Positions 18,856-26,568 of a DNA stretch of 64,000 bases are shown piece by piece. The DNA is from Symmachiella macrocystis (GTDB taxonomy: Bacteria > Planctomycetota > Planctomycetia > Planctomycetales > Planctomycetaceae). The stretch covers positions 975,426 to 1,039,425 of the forward strand of contig NZ_SJPP01000003.1 of NCBI RefSeq assembly GCF_007860075.1, given 5' to 3'. Position numbers and translations under genes: made by a program. Positions within the stretch are counted from its first letter, which is position 1. Every line of letters starts with the position of its first letter. A model generated the notes under the pieces. It worked only from the letters and a program-made list of their open reading frames with translations. It was not told where the DNA came from and did no database searches.

Positions 18856-20652
18856 CTACTTTGGCGATTCCGCCTGTTTGCTGACCAAGACCTGCCACGG
18901 ACCGCGGACCGCTTCACGTTTTCCATTGTGCGTCAGTTCGACCATCAACCGCGCATCCCCGGCAGGCAACTCCACGTCGCGAAACGTGTGCTCCTTGGAA
19001 TCCGCCGCCAGCTTAGCCGTTAAGGTTTTGTCCCCCACATTCAACGACAACGTCTCCTTAAATTCGCGCGGCTTATAGGTCACAGTTACGTCGTACCGTC
19101 CTGCTGTGGCCACGAACAATTCCCAGTAGCCACGCGAATCGGGTTGCCAACCGCTGTCACGACTGGTGCGCCGCCAATCTTGGCGGGTCAGCACCACTGG
19201 GTTTTCGTGCGGCGTGCCGAGATGAATTCGCGGCGGTGCATAATTGTCCGCCCGTGTGCTGCTGACGTCGTCGAACCAAGTTTCATACGCCTGCCGCATT
19301 TGCTTGGCGACATCAGCCTGCTCGGCAACAACATTGTGCATTTGCAGCGGATCGGCCGTCATGTCATACAACTCAAACTGCGGTGGTCGCGGCAATTTCT
19401 CGCGGCCAAAACCGGAGTCGTTCAGCAGCGTCCAATCTTGATTGATGGCGACAAAATTATGAAAGCGGACTGGCACATTGCCGCGGTGCGCCTGAATGTA
19501 AATCATGCGATCGGGCCAATCTTCCGCTTTGCCTTCCAACAATGGCAAAACACTCCGCCCATCCAGTTGGACTCCCTCGGGCACCGGCACCTCACAGGCA
19601 TCCAGCAACGTCGGTAGTACATCAATATGTGCCGCAATGCGGTCGGAGCTTTGCCCCGCTTTCAACCGCGCCGGCCAATGCACATAAAACGGCGAGCGGA
19701 CGCCCCCTTCATGAACACGTGATTTCATGCCCCGCATCCCAGCGACATAACGCATGCCGTTGGGGCCGTTGTCGACCATGAAGATCACCAGCGTATTGTC
19801 GGTGATGTTGAGCGCGTCGAGTTTTTCGAACAAGCGGCCTACGTTCACATCGACATTGCTGATCATCGCATAAATCCGCGCTCGTTTGTCTTGGTTCGCT
19901 TTTTTCGGCAAGCGGTGTCCCCTCTCCTGTGGAAATTGGTCGTTCCCTAGATCGACCTTCTTGTACTGCGCGTATTCCGCTTCCGGGACGTCATCAAACG
20001 GTCCGTGCGGTGCGTTGGTTGGGATGTAAGCGAAAAACGGCGTGTGGGAATCATGTTGCGTCTCGATCCAATTCATTGCTGCGTCGAAATAGACGTCGGT
20101 GCAATACCCTGTTTGCGGCGCCTCTTGGCCGTTGTGAAACAGAATCGGATCGGTGTATTTGCCTTCGCCGCCCGGGGGATCAGAGGGTTGCCCAATCCCG
20201 CCGCCACGGATCACGAATGATTCCTGAAATCCCTGGTCCATCGCGCGCAGCGGATAGTTGTCTCCCAAATGCCATTTGCCGAAGATGCCTGTCGCGTATC
20301 CAGCGGCGCCGAGCATTTCGGCGATCGTTACCTCCTCGGTCTCCATCATCGCCCGCCCAATGTAGGTATCGATCGCCCGCGTGCGGTAGTTGTAGCGGCC
20401 CGTCATCAAGCAGGCTCGCGTTGGGGCGCAGACCGGAGAGACATAAAACCGCTCCATCTGCGCGCTGCGTCTGGCCATCGCATCGATATTCGGCGTGCGA
20501 ATCAACGGATTGCCCGTTGCTCCCAAATCGCCGTACCCCTGATCGTCGGTCATGATCAAAATCACATTCGGCCGATCCGCTGCCGTAACAGCAGCCGCAT
20601 CCACGAATCCGACCAGACCGTACAACCCGACCAAGACTAGGAACGCTCTCAT
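18856..20652 (-). CDS. Secreted formylglycine-type sulfatase
   Basis: A 598-residue arylsulfatase-family enzyme with a signal peptide (about 1-20). The catalytic motif CAPTR (Cys75) should be converted to formylglycine by a maturase encoded elsewhere. Metal ligands are visible in LIMTDDQGYGD and in VDNGPNG. GKWHLGD near residue 125 is the second sulfatase signature. After the catalytic part, residues about 480-590 form a beta-rich module (GYWELFVATAGRYDVTVTY). The substrate, probably a sulfated polysaccharide or similar ester, cannot be assigned. GGAG precedes the start. It converges on the response regulator with a 2-base gap. Confidence 0.93.
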   Translation of the reverse strand: MRAFLVLVGLYGLVGFVDAAAVTAADRPNVILIMTDDQGYGDLGATGNPLIRTPNIDAMARRSAQMERFYVSPVCAPTRACLMTGRYNYRTRAIDTYIGRAMMETEEVTIAEMLGAAGYATGIFGKWHLGDNYPLRAMDQGFQESFVIRGGGIGQPSDPPGGEGKYTDPILFHNGQEAPQTGYCTDVYFDAAMNWIETQHDSHTPFFAYIPTNAPHGPFDDVPEAEYAQYKKVDLGNDQFPQERGHRLPKKANQDKRARIYAMISNVDVNVGRLFEKLDALNITDNTLVIFMVDNGPNGMRYVAGMRGMKSRVHEGGVRSPFYVHWPARLKAGQSSDRIAAHIDVLPTLLDACEVPVPEGVQLDGRSVLPLLEGKAEDWPDRMIYIQAHRGNVPVRFHNFVAINQDWTLLNDSGFGREKLPRPPQFELYDMTADPLQMHNVVAEQADVAKQMRQAYETWFDDVSSTRADNYAPPRIHLGTPHENPVVLTRQDWRRTSRDSGWQPDSRGYWELFVATAGRYDVTVTYKPREFKETLSLNVGDKTLTAKLAADSKEHTFRDVELPAGDARLMVELTHNGKREAVRGPWQVLVSKQAESPK

Positions 20653-20856
20653 ACCAGATACTCTCCAGTGACGTGAAAAGAAACCAACCCTAACGTTACC
20701 CGGAAACCGATGCTGTGGGGAGTCTCCGCCGCAATTCGATCCCGTATCCCGCAGGCCCGGCGGATGTTATTGGTAATTGAAACAGCTTGCCCGGCATGAG
20801 CCCATAGATGTGCTAGAATTTGGCGAAACCGCTCCCCACTCCGAGAATGCCGCGCC

Positions 20857-21579
20857 ATGTCCACACCTGACGAAAATAGGGATCTTGCTCCCGCTGCTTT
20901 CGGCTCCAGTCCGGTATTGGCGTATGTGCTTCCGTTTGTGCTGTTCATGGTACTCGGCGCCGCTGAAGGTTGGGAACCGCTCAAACCGTATTATCCGTTC
21001 GTCTATACCGCCAAGATCGCCATCGTACTGGGGAGTTGGTGCTATTTCCGTCGTCGCTACCCTGCCCCTTCAACCGCCGGCCTTGGCTGGGGTGTCCTGG
21101 CGGGTATCGTTGGTGTTGTCGTCTGGATTGCGTTGTGGAAACTCAATCTCGAACGCCATATTGCCGACATCCTGCCGAGTTGGCTCTATTCCGCTGAACG
21201 CATCGGCTACGACCCGTTCACGGCCATCACCTCAACCGGCGGCGCCTGGGCGTTCATCGCAGTCCGCCTGTGCGGGTTGGCGCTGGTTGTGCCGTTGATG
21301 GAAGAGGTCTTCTGGCGCGGGTTTTTGATTCGTTATCTGGTCAAAGATGACTTCGAATCGGTCCCGGTCGGCACGTTCACCCCTTGGAGTTTTTCCGCCG
21401 TGGTCGTGCTCTTTACATTAGCGCACCCGGAACTCCTAGCCGCCGCCATTTGGTGCGCCGGCATCAACTGGGTGTTGTACCGGACTAAAAACCTCTGGGC
21501 CTGTATCACTGCGCATGCGGTGACGAATCTGTTGCTTGGGGTCTATATCCTTGCTACCGGCTCCTGGGCGCTCTGGTAA
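20857..21579 (+). CDS. CPBP/CAAX-prenyl-protease-related membrane protein
   Basis: A 240-residue membrane protein of the CPBP (Abi/Rce1-like) metalloprotease family. Motif 1 is EEVFWRGFLIR (about 147-157), motif 2 is FTLAHPE (about 187) and motif 3 HAVTN (about 220), carrying the Glu-Glu-Arg and His residues of the active site. The overall length and spacing resemble the subgroup described as CAAX prenyl protease-related that is found near exosortase systems. No exosortase gene is in the window. The role, whether proteolysis or a bacteriocin-immunity-like function, is not resolved. Confidence 0.85.
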   Translation: MSTPDENRDLAPAAFGSSPVLAYVLPFVLFMVLGAAEGWEPLKPYYPFVYTAKIAIVLGSWCYFRRRYPAPSTAGLGWGVLAGIVGVVVWIALWKLNLERHIADILPSWLYSAERIGYDPFTAITSTGGAWAFIAVRLCGLALVVPLMEEVFWRGFLIRYLVKDDFESVPVGTFTPWSFSAVVVLFTLAHPELLAAAIWCAGINWVLYRTKNLWACITAHAVTNLLLGVYILATGSWALW

Positions 21580-21600
21580 ACCGATCGCTGCGGTCTACTC

Positions 21601-21618
21601 GTTGCTTGATCAAGCAAC
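21601..21618. promoter_or_regulatory. Perfect 18-bp palindrome upstream of the ATP-grasp operon
   Basis: GTTGCTTGAT followed by its exact reverse complement. It lies 22 bases after the CPBP gene stop and about 155 bases before the ATP-grasp start. A perfect palindrome without a loop suits a dimeric repressor operator better than a terminator. No neighbouring regulator gene is known. Confidence 0.4.
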
Positions 21619-21772
21619 AGGCTGTTGCCGGCATAACCGGCACACTCCTCCCTACCCTCCTTTGGGAGGCACGTTGCGAAATAGCATCACGCGTTTTCCC
21701 GACGCAACGTGATATCGCAAAGTAGAGTTGAATGTCTGAACGCAGAAGCTCCGAAATATGAGGAATCTAGAG

Positions 21773-23017
21773 ATGGCGAATACCGATTTTGCATTGGATC
21801 AAAAAACCGAAACTCCCGGCTTGGAATACCTACGCTGGATGCAAGAGGCGACCGCGCAAGGCAAAGGCTTGGGTGGACTGGTTCGCGAAATCGCCGGCCT
21901 GATGTGGGGACCGGGCAAGTTGCAGCCGAACGAATACTTTATGTACAAGCTGTACGACGATCAGCGTTATGGCGCCGACGTTAAAAAAACCTTCTTGGGC
22001 GCTCAGCGGCACCACGAATTGCTGGCTGCTCTGGACATGCCCTGGCCGAAAATCGCCAACGACAAGCCGACTTTGACGGCGCTGTTGCGAGGCCACGAAT
22101 TGCCGATTCCCGAAACACAAGCCATGCGGCATGCCGCTCGGACTTTTCCGGGAGCAAAACCGCTGTTCAGCCGCGAGGACGTGCTGCGATTTCTTCGCCA
22201 AGAGGCCGTCTATCCGCTGTTCACAAAACCAACCGCCGGCGCCTGTAGCTTAGGCGTGGCCAATATCGAATCCTATGACGCTGACGCTGATTGCCTGCTG
22301 ACCAGCGACGGACGGCAGGTCTCAGTCGAAGATTTCGCCGATCAAGCCGAACAATTCGCGGCCGATGGCTATTTGTTCCAATCACGACTCACACCACACC
22401 CTCAGATGGCCGACATCGTGGGAAACCGCATTAGCACGGTGCGTATGTTCGTGTTGGTGGACGAACAAGGTCCGGTGCTGTTGCGAGCTGCTTGGAAAAT
22501 CCCGGGCGCCGAAACAGTGGCCGACAACTTCTGGCGTGCCGGCAACATGCTGGGCGGCGTCGATGTTGAAACGGGCAATGTCACGCGGGTGTTGATGCGA
22601 ACGGCTGAAGGAACCGAACCGGTCGAGGAACATCCGGTGACCGGCACCAAATTTGACGGTCTGACATTCCCCGAATGGGATGCGATGAAAGATCTCGTCA
22701 TGCGAGGCGCAGCGGCGGTCCCCTCCTGCCACCTGCAAGGTTGGGATGTCGCACTGACTGATCAAGGCCCTGTGCTGATTGAACTGGAAGGCGACGGCGG
22801 CGATTCGATCATGGAACAACTCTGTTTCGATACTGGATTGCTGCAAGGCCGTTACCTGGACTTCCTGAATAAGGCCATGCTGCAACGCAAAGAAAACGCA
22901 AAATCCGCCAAACGCCGCTCACGCAAAAAGCTGTGGGCCAATCTCTCGCAGTTGAACATGAACGCACAACGCAGCGGCGACACGGAGAGTGAACCGACCA
23001 CGACGCACAGTGCGTGA
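21773..23017 (+). CDS. Sugar-transfer-associated ATP-grasp ligase-like protein
   Basis: A 414-residue ATP-grasp enzyme matching the 'sugar-transfer associated' group (ATPgrasp_ST). Visible blocks: LFTKPTAGACSLGVA (ATP-binding lysine and glycine loop), NRISTVRMFVLV, TVADNFWRAGNMLGGVD, HPVTGTKFDGLTFPEWD and GWDVALTDQGPVLIELEGDG, the last carrying the metal-binding acidic residues. Such enzymes ligate a carboxylate to an amine or similar nucleophile. Start 21773 is preferred over 21758 because GAGG lies 9 bases upstream. It heads a three-gene unit with the aminotransferase-like and decarboxylase-like genes; only 70 bases separate it from the next start, or they overlap if the upstream ATG is used. 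The C-terminus (370-414) is basic and low complexity. Confidence 0.82.
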   Translation: MANTDFALDQKTETPGLEYLRWMQEATAQGKGLGGLVREIAGLMWGPGKLQPNEYFMYKLYDDQRYGADVKKTFLGAQRHHELLAALDMPWPKIANDKPTLTALLRGHELPIPETQAMRHAARTFPGAKPLFSREDVLRFLRQEAVYPLFTKPTAGACSLGVANIESYDADADCLLTSDGRQVSVEDFADQAEQFAADGYLFQSRLTPHPQMADIVGNRISTVRMFVLVDEQGPVLLRAAWKIPGAETVADNFWRAGNMLGGVDVETGNVTRVLMRTAEGTEPVEEHPVTGTKFDGLTFPEWDAMKDLVMRGAAAVPSCHLQGWDVALTDQGPVLIELEGDGGDSIMEQLCFDTGLLQGRYLDFLNKAMLQRKENAKSAKRRSRKKLWANLSQLNMNAQRSGDTESEPTTTHSA

Positions 23018-23087
23018 AACCACGGAAACCAACCGCGACTGGAAACGGACGTCTTACTTAGATTTGCACAGCACCAAAGAAGTACTC

Positions 23088-24680
23088 ATGCATCCGAATA
23101 CCAAAGCGCCGCTGGAAGAGCTTCTGGTTTCCGGCGGCGACAACCGTCTCAACCTGCTAGGCGGGGAACGGCTCAATAAATATGGATGCGGTCCGCAACC
23201 ACGGTCCGTCGTTCCATTTGGATCGTGCACGAGTTCTTCTACTTCGCTCCGCGGTTATGCGAAAGCGATGCGAACATTGCGTATACTGCAGGGACAAGAG
23301 GACTTCGACACGGCGGTCTCCCAGTGCGCACAATCGATCCGCACACGACTGGCCGAACTGCTTGAGTTGAACGCCGACGTCGACATTGCCTTGGCCCCCT
23401 CGGGGACGGATGTCGAATTTCTTGCCGTCGCATTGGCGAGTGGGATTTCTAAGAAACAGATCGTCAACATCGTTGTCGGCCCGGGCGAAGTCGGCAGTGG
23501 AACCCCGTTGGCGGCCGGATGTTGTCACTATGACACCCAAACGCCCAATGGCCGCAGAAACAAACAGGGAACGCCGATTGACGACGAACTGGCGTCGCGC
23601 GTCAGCGTAAAAACCGTCGACATTCGCGGCGCTGGCGGACGGCAGTTGGAAGAATCAGAAATCAACGCCGAAGTCACCCAACTAGTCGTCGATTCCAGCA
23701 ACGAAGATACGGTCGTGCTCTTGCACATCGTGGCCCACAGCAAAACCGGTGTCTTCGCTCCCAGCTATGCCTGTGTCGAGCGGTTACAAGCTGCCTTTCC
23801 TGAATTGGTTGTGGTCATCGATGCTGCTCAAGGACGCATCAGCCGCGCGGGATTGCGTGACGCGTTGGACCGCGGCTATCTGGTGATTTTTACAGGATCC
23901 AAATTTTACGGCGGGCCCCCCTTCTCCGGTGCGCTGCTCATCCCGCAGACGTTTGACGAAACCATCCAATCACTGGGCCAACTTCCGCAGGGATTCGGCG
24001 ATTATTTTTCTGCCGCTGAAATGCCCGAACGGTGGACCGCCATCCGCGACGTACTGCCCAAGAAATCCAACCTCGGCGTTGTGCTGCGCTGGACAACCGC
24101 ACTGGCGGAGATCGATGCCTACTACGCTGTGCCGGAATTGACGCGGGACTGGGTATTGAATTGCTTTGAAACCAAAGCCCTTCAGATCCTCGGCGAATCC
24201 TCAGTCTTCAAATTACTGCCAACCACTCCGGCTCCGCATGACGAAGAAATCGACCGTCCGTTAGAAGCGCGGACAACCGTCGTGGGCTTCTGGATCAAAC
24301 CAGCGGGAGCGGAAAGCAATCTGGAGAAAACGGACCTGGCCCATCTGCATTACAATCTGAATCGCGACATCTCCGCTCAATACCCTGAATGGGACACGGA
24401 CGTGACTTCGCAATGTTTCCATATCGGGCAACCGGTCAACCTCGGTACTGCCGGCTATATTCTGCGGGTTGCGATTGGTGGAGAGTTGGTTGTCCGCGTT
24501 GCGACCGACGCACGCTTGGGGCGTACATTCGACGAACGCTTGACTTGGTTGCAGCGGCAAATTATGAATCTGCGACGCAAAGTGGAATGCCTTGTTGGAG
24601 TGGATATCGACGCCGATTCGGCAATTCGCGATCCTGGCATGGAGCTGCCGCTCAAACTGCCTGCCGCCAACTTAAAATAA
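23088..24680 (+). CDS. Class-V-like PLP-dependent aminotransferase-family protein
   Basis: A 530-residue fold-type I PLP enzyme. The likely PLP lysine is Lys272 in FTGSKFYGGPPFSGALLIP, the pyridine-binding Asp245 is in VVVIDAAQGR, and APSGTDVEFLAVALA near 105 is the phosphate-binding region. It is longer than ordinary class-V enzymes (about 400), with a C-terminal extension of roughly 130 residues ending before PLKLPAANLK. ATG at 23088 is chosen; an in-frame ATG at 22989 would overlap the preceding ATP-grasp gene by 29 bases, compatible with translational coupling. The substrate is unknown. It probably works on an amino acid also handled by its two neighbours. Confidence 0.78.
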   Translation: MHPNTKAPLEELLVSGGDNRLNLLGGERLNKYGCGPQPRSVVPFGSCTSSSTSLRGYAKAMRTLRILQGQEDFDTAVSQCAQSIRTRLAELLELNADVDIALAPSGTDVEFLAVALASGISKKQIVNIVVGPGEVGSGTPLAAGCCHYDTQTPNGRRNKQGTPIDDELASRVSVKTVDIRGAGGRQLEESEINAEVTQLVVDSSNEDTVVLLHIVAHSKTGVFAPSYACVERLQAAFPELVVVIDAAQGRISRAGLRDALDRGYLVIFTGSKFYGGPPFSGALLIPQTFDETIQSLGQLPQGFGDYFSAAEMPERWTAIRDVLPKKSNLGVVLRWTTALAEIDAYYAVPELTRDWVLNCFETKALQILGESSVFKLLPTTPAPHDEEIDRPLEARTTVVGFWIKPAGAESNLEKTDLAHLHYNLNRDISAQYPEWDTDVTSQCFHIGQPVNLGTAGYILRVAIGGELVVRVATDARLGRTFDERLTWLQRQIMNLRRKVECLVGVDIDADSAIRDPGMELPLKLPAANLK

Positions 24681-24707
24681 GTCTCTGAGTTTTGCGAAAG
24701 CGGACGG

Positions 24708-26036
24708 ATGGATGCCTTCGGTCGCCGAATTTCATTGGACGAAGCTGCTGCCGTAGTGCAAGCCGCGCAGTTGCACGGACCGCTAGCTGACGCGCCATCC
24801 GCCATTTTTCACAACCTGCGTCTCATGCGGTCGCGGTTGGTCGAACTCCAATCAGCGTTCCCCCCCAACACGTTGCACGCGATTGCAATCAAGGCCAATC
24901 CAGTGTTGGAAATCCTCCGCACTGTCGTCCGCGAAGGCTGTGGGTTGGAGGCAGCTAGTCTTGAAGAAGTGCAACTCGCTCTCGCCGCCGGATGCCCGCC
25001 ACAACGGGTGATCTTCGACTCGCCCGCAAAAACCACGGATGAAATCTGCCAAGCTTTGGACGCGGGTATTTATCTGAACGTCGATAACTTTGAGGAACTC
25101 CAGCGGATCGCCACCCAGTTGCAGACGCGTTCCTCGAACTCTGTGATTGGCCTGCGGGTGAATCCTCAAGTTGGCGGCGGTACAATCTCGCTGACAAGTG
25201 TTGCCAACACCGACTCCAAATTCGGCATTCCGCTCTCCACAAACCGGGCGGCGATTCTAGAAGCTTTTGCGACCCACGAATGGCTCAGCGGCCTGCACAT
25301 CCATGTCGGATCGCAAGGCTGTGCCATGGGACTGCTGACCGACGCCATTACGATCGCCGACACGTTGCTCAAAGAAATCGAACAACACAGCGGCCGCGCG
25401 GTCACGCATCTCGATATCGGCGGCGGCTTGCCAACCGTGTACCAATCCGAATTGACCGCTCCCACGCCGGCCGAGTACGTCGCTGAGATCCGTAAGCGCG
25501 CCCCGGATGTTTTGTCTCCCACGCTGCAACGAATCACCGAATTTGGTCGCGCGGTCCAAGCCAATTGCGGATTCGCCGCCAGTCGGGTGGAATACTACAA
25601 ATCCGCACAACAGATGGCGGTGATCCACCTCGGCGCGGACTTCCTGCTACGCCCCGTCTATCGCCCGGACGATTGGCCGCACGAGTTTTTTGTATTGGAT
25701 GCACAGGGCCTTCCTAAAAAAAGTGACCTACGCCCCGTGACGATCGTGGGACCACTTTGTTTCGGCGGCGACATCGTGGCCCGTGACGCGCTCCTGCCTG
25801 CGATCGCAGCGGGCGATTGGATCGTCATCCGCGACGTTGGCGCCTATACGCTGAGCATGTGGTCCCGGCATTGCAGCCGCGGCATCCCAGCGGTCATCGG
25901 CTACGAACCTGATAGCCTGGAGGCCATGCGCGTCCTCCGGCCGGCCGAATCGCCGGAGGATATTGTGCGCTATTGGGGCAACGGCGAATATATTCGTAGC
26001 CACGAGCAAGACGAATGGTCAAACCTAGATTCGTGA
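24708..26036 (+). CDS. LysA-like PLP-dependent (fold-type III) decarboxylase homologue
   Basis: A 442-residue alanine-racemase-fold PLP enzyme of the Orn/DAP/Arg decarboxylase 2 family. The PLP lysine is Lys62 (AIAIKANP). HVGSQG (199-204) and GGGLP (238-242) bind phosphate and cofactor. Two key motifs deviate: EFGR (278-281) replaces EPGR, and CFGGD (351-355) replaces the CESGD loop of true diaminopimelate decarboxylases, losing the Glu next to the catalytic Cys. A changed substrate is likely. It starts 27 bases after the aminotransferase-like gene, so the three genes form an operon. It is unlikely to be the housekeeping LysA. Confidence 0.82.
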   Translation: MDAFGRRISLDEAAAVVQAAQLHGPLADAPSAIFHNLRLMRSRLVELQSAFPPNTLHAIAIKANPVLEILRTVVREGCGLEAASLEEVQLALAAGCPPQRVIFDSPAKTTDEICQALDAGIYLNVDNFEELQRIATQLQTRSSNSVIGLRVNPQVGGGTISLTSVANTDSKFGIPLSTNRAAILEAFATHEWLSGLHIHVGSQGCAMGLLTDAITIADTLLKEIEQHSGRAVTHLDIGGGLPTVYQSELTAPTPAEYVAEIRKRAPDVLSPTLQRITEFGRAVQANCGFAASRVEYYKSAQQMAVIHLGADFLLRPVYRPDDWPHEFFVLDAQGLPKKSDLRPVTIVGPLCFGGDIVARDALLPAIAAGDWIVIRDVGAYTLSMWSRHCSRGIPAVIGYEPDSLEAMRVLRPAESPEDIVRYWGNGEYIRSHEQDEWSNLDS

Positions 26037-26448
26037 GATGTGAACAACTTGCACGGTGTGATACGGCTGAAATCGTAGGACTGAGCATTGTGCTCTATTC
26101 CATGTTTTCGTCCGTACTTGACTCAATCCAGAAAGTCTGGTTAACTAACATCCCTTTCGGAAACCCCCTATTGTCAATAGGGCAAGCAGACAACCAAAAC
26201 GAGACCTATCCCCACACGTTTTGAGGAGTGAGAGTCCTGCTAAATCAGTTGTTGTTGGGCCAGACAACATACACGGCGGGTGAAACCTCTTCGCCGCAAT
26301 TCTCTGTCTAATATTCCGAGCAGCATCAGCGGGTTCTCTTTGACACGATGTCATTTATGAGACACGTTTGAATAGCAACAGCGTGTTGCCGCTTTTTGGT
26401 AACGCGCTGCTGTCATAAATACCGCGGGCTGCTGCAACTCCTCCAGAG
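26037..26448. other. Intergenic leader region with 17-bp palindrome
   Basis: About 410 bases between the decarboxylase operon and the riboswitch. It should hold the promoter of the giant PKD-repeat gene. CCCTATTG-T-CAATAGGG at 26166-26182 is a perfect inverted repeat with a 1-base centre, more like an operator than a terminator. No gene was recognised. Confidence 0.45.
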
Positions 26449-26531
26449 CCTTCGATAAAGGCAAACCCGTCGTGAGGCGGGGACGCAAAGCCATGGGTCT
26501 CGCTCCAGAGATTGCCAGGTTCCCGAAAAGG
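26449..26531 (+). ncRNA. Cyclic-di-GMP-I (GEMM-I) riboswitch
   Basis: The conserved GEMM-I core is present. AAAGGCAAACC is followed by a helix closed by a GUGA GNRA loop (CCCGUC/GGCGGG), then the hallmark GGGACGCAAAGCC, then a third helix and the receptor side GCCAGGUUCCCG. CCUUCG (26449-26454) and CGAAAAGG (26524-26531) can close P1. The aptamer ends 37 bases before the ATG of the downstream gene. The short gap includes GGAGGA at 26556-26561 overlapping a CAAACCGGTTTG palindrome, so control of translation initiation is plausible (inference). It should tie the PKD-repeat surface protein to cellular c-di-GMP. Confidence 0.92.
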
Positions 26532-26568
26532 TCGATCCCAACTCAAACCGGTTTGGAGGAATGCAGCC

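Noticed and set aside
18856..20652. Reading the sulfatase as a phosphonate monoester hydrolase
   Set aside because: The CAPTR motif also fits that group, but the overall layout and TDDQGYGD match ordinary sulfatases better.
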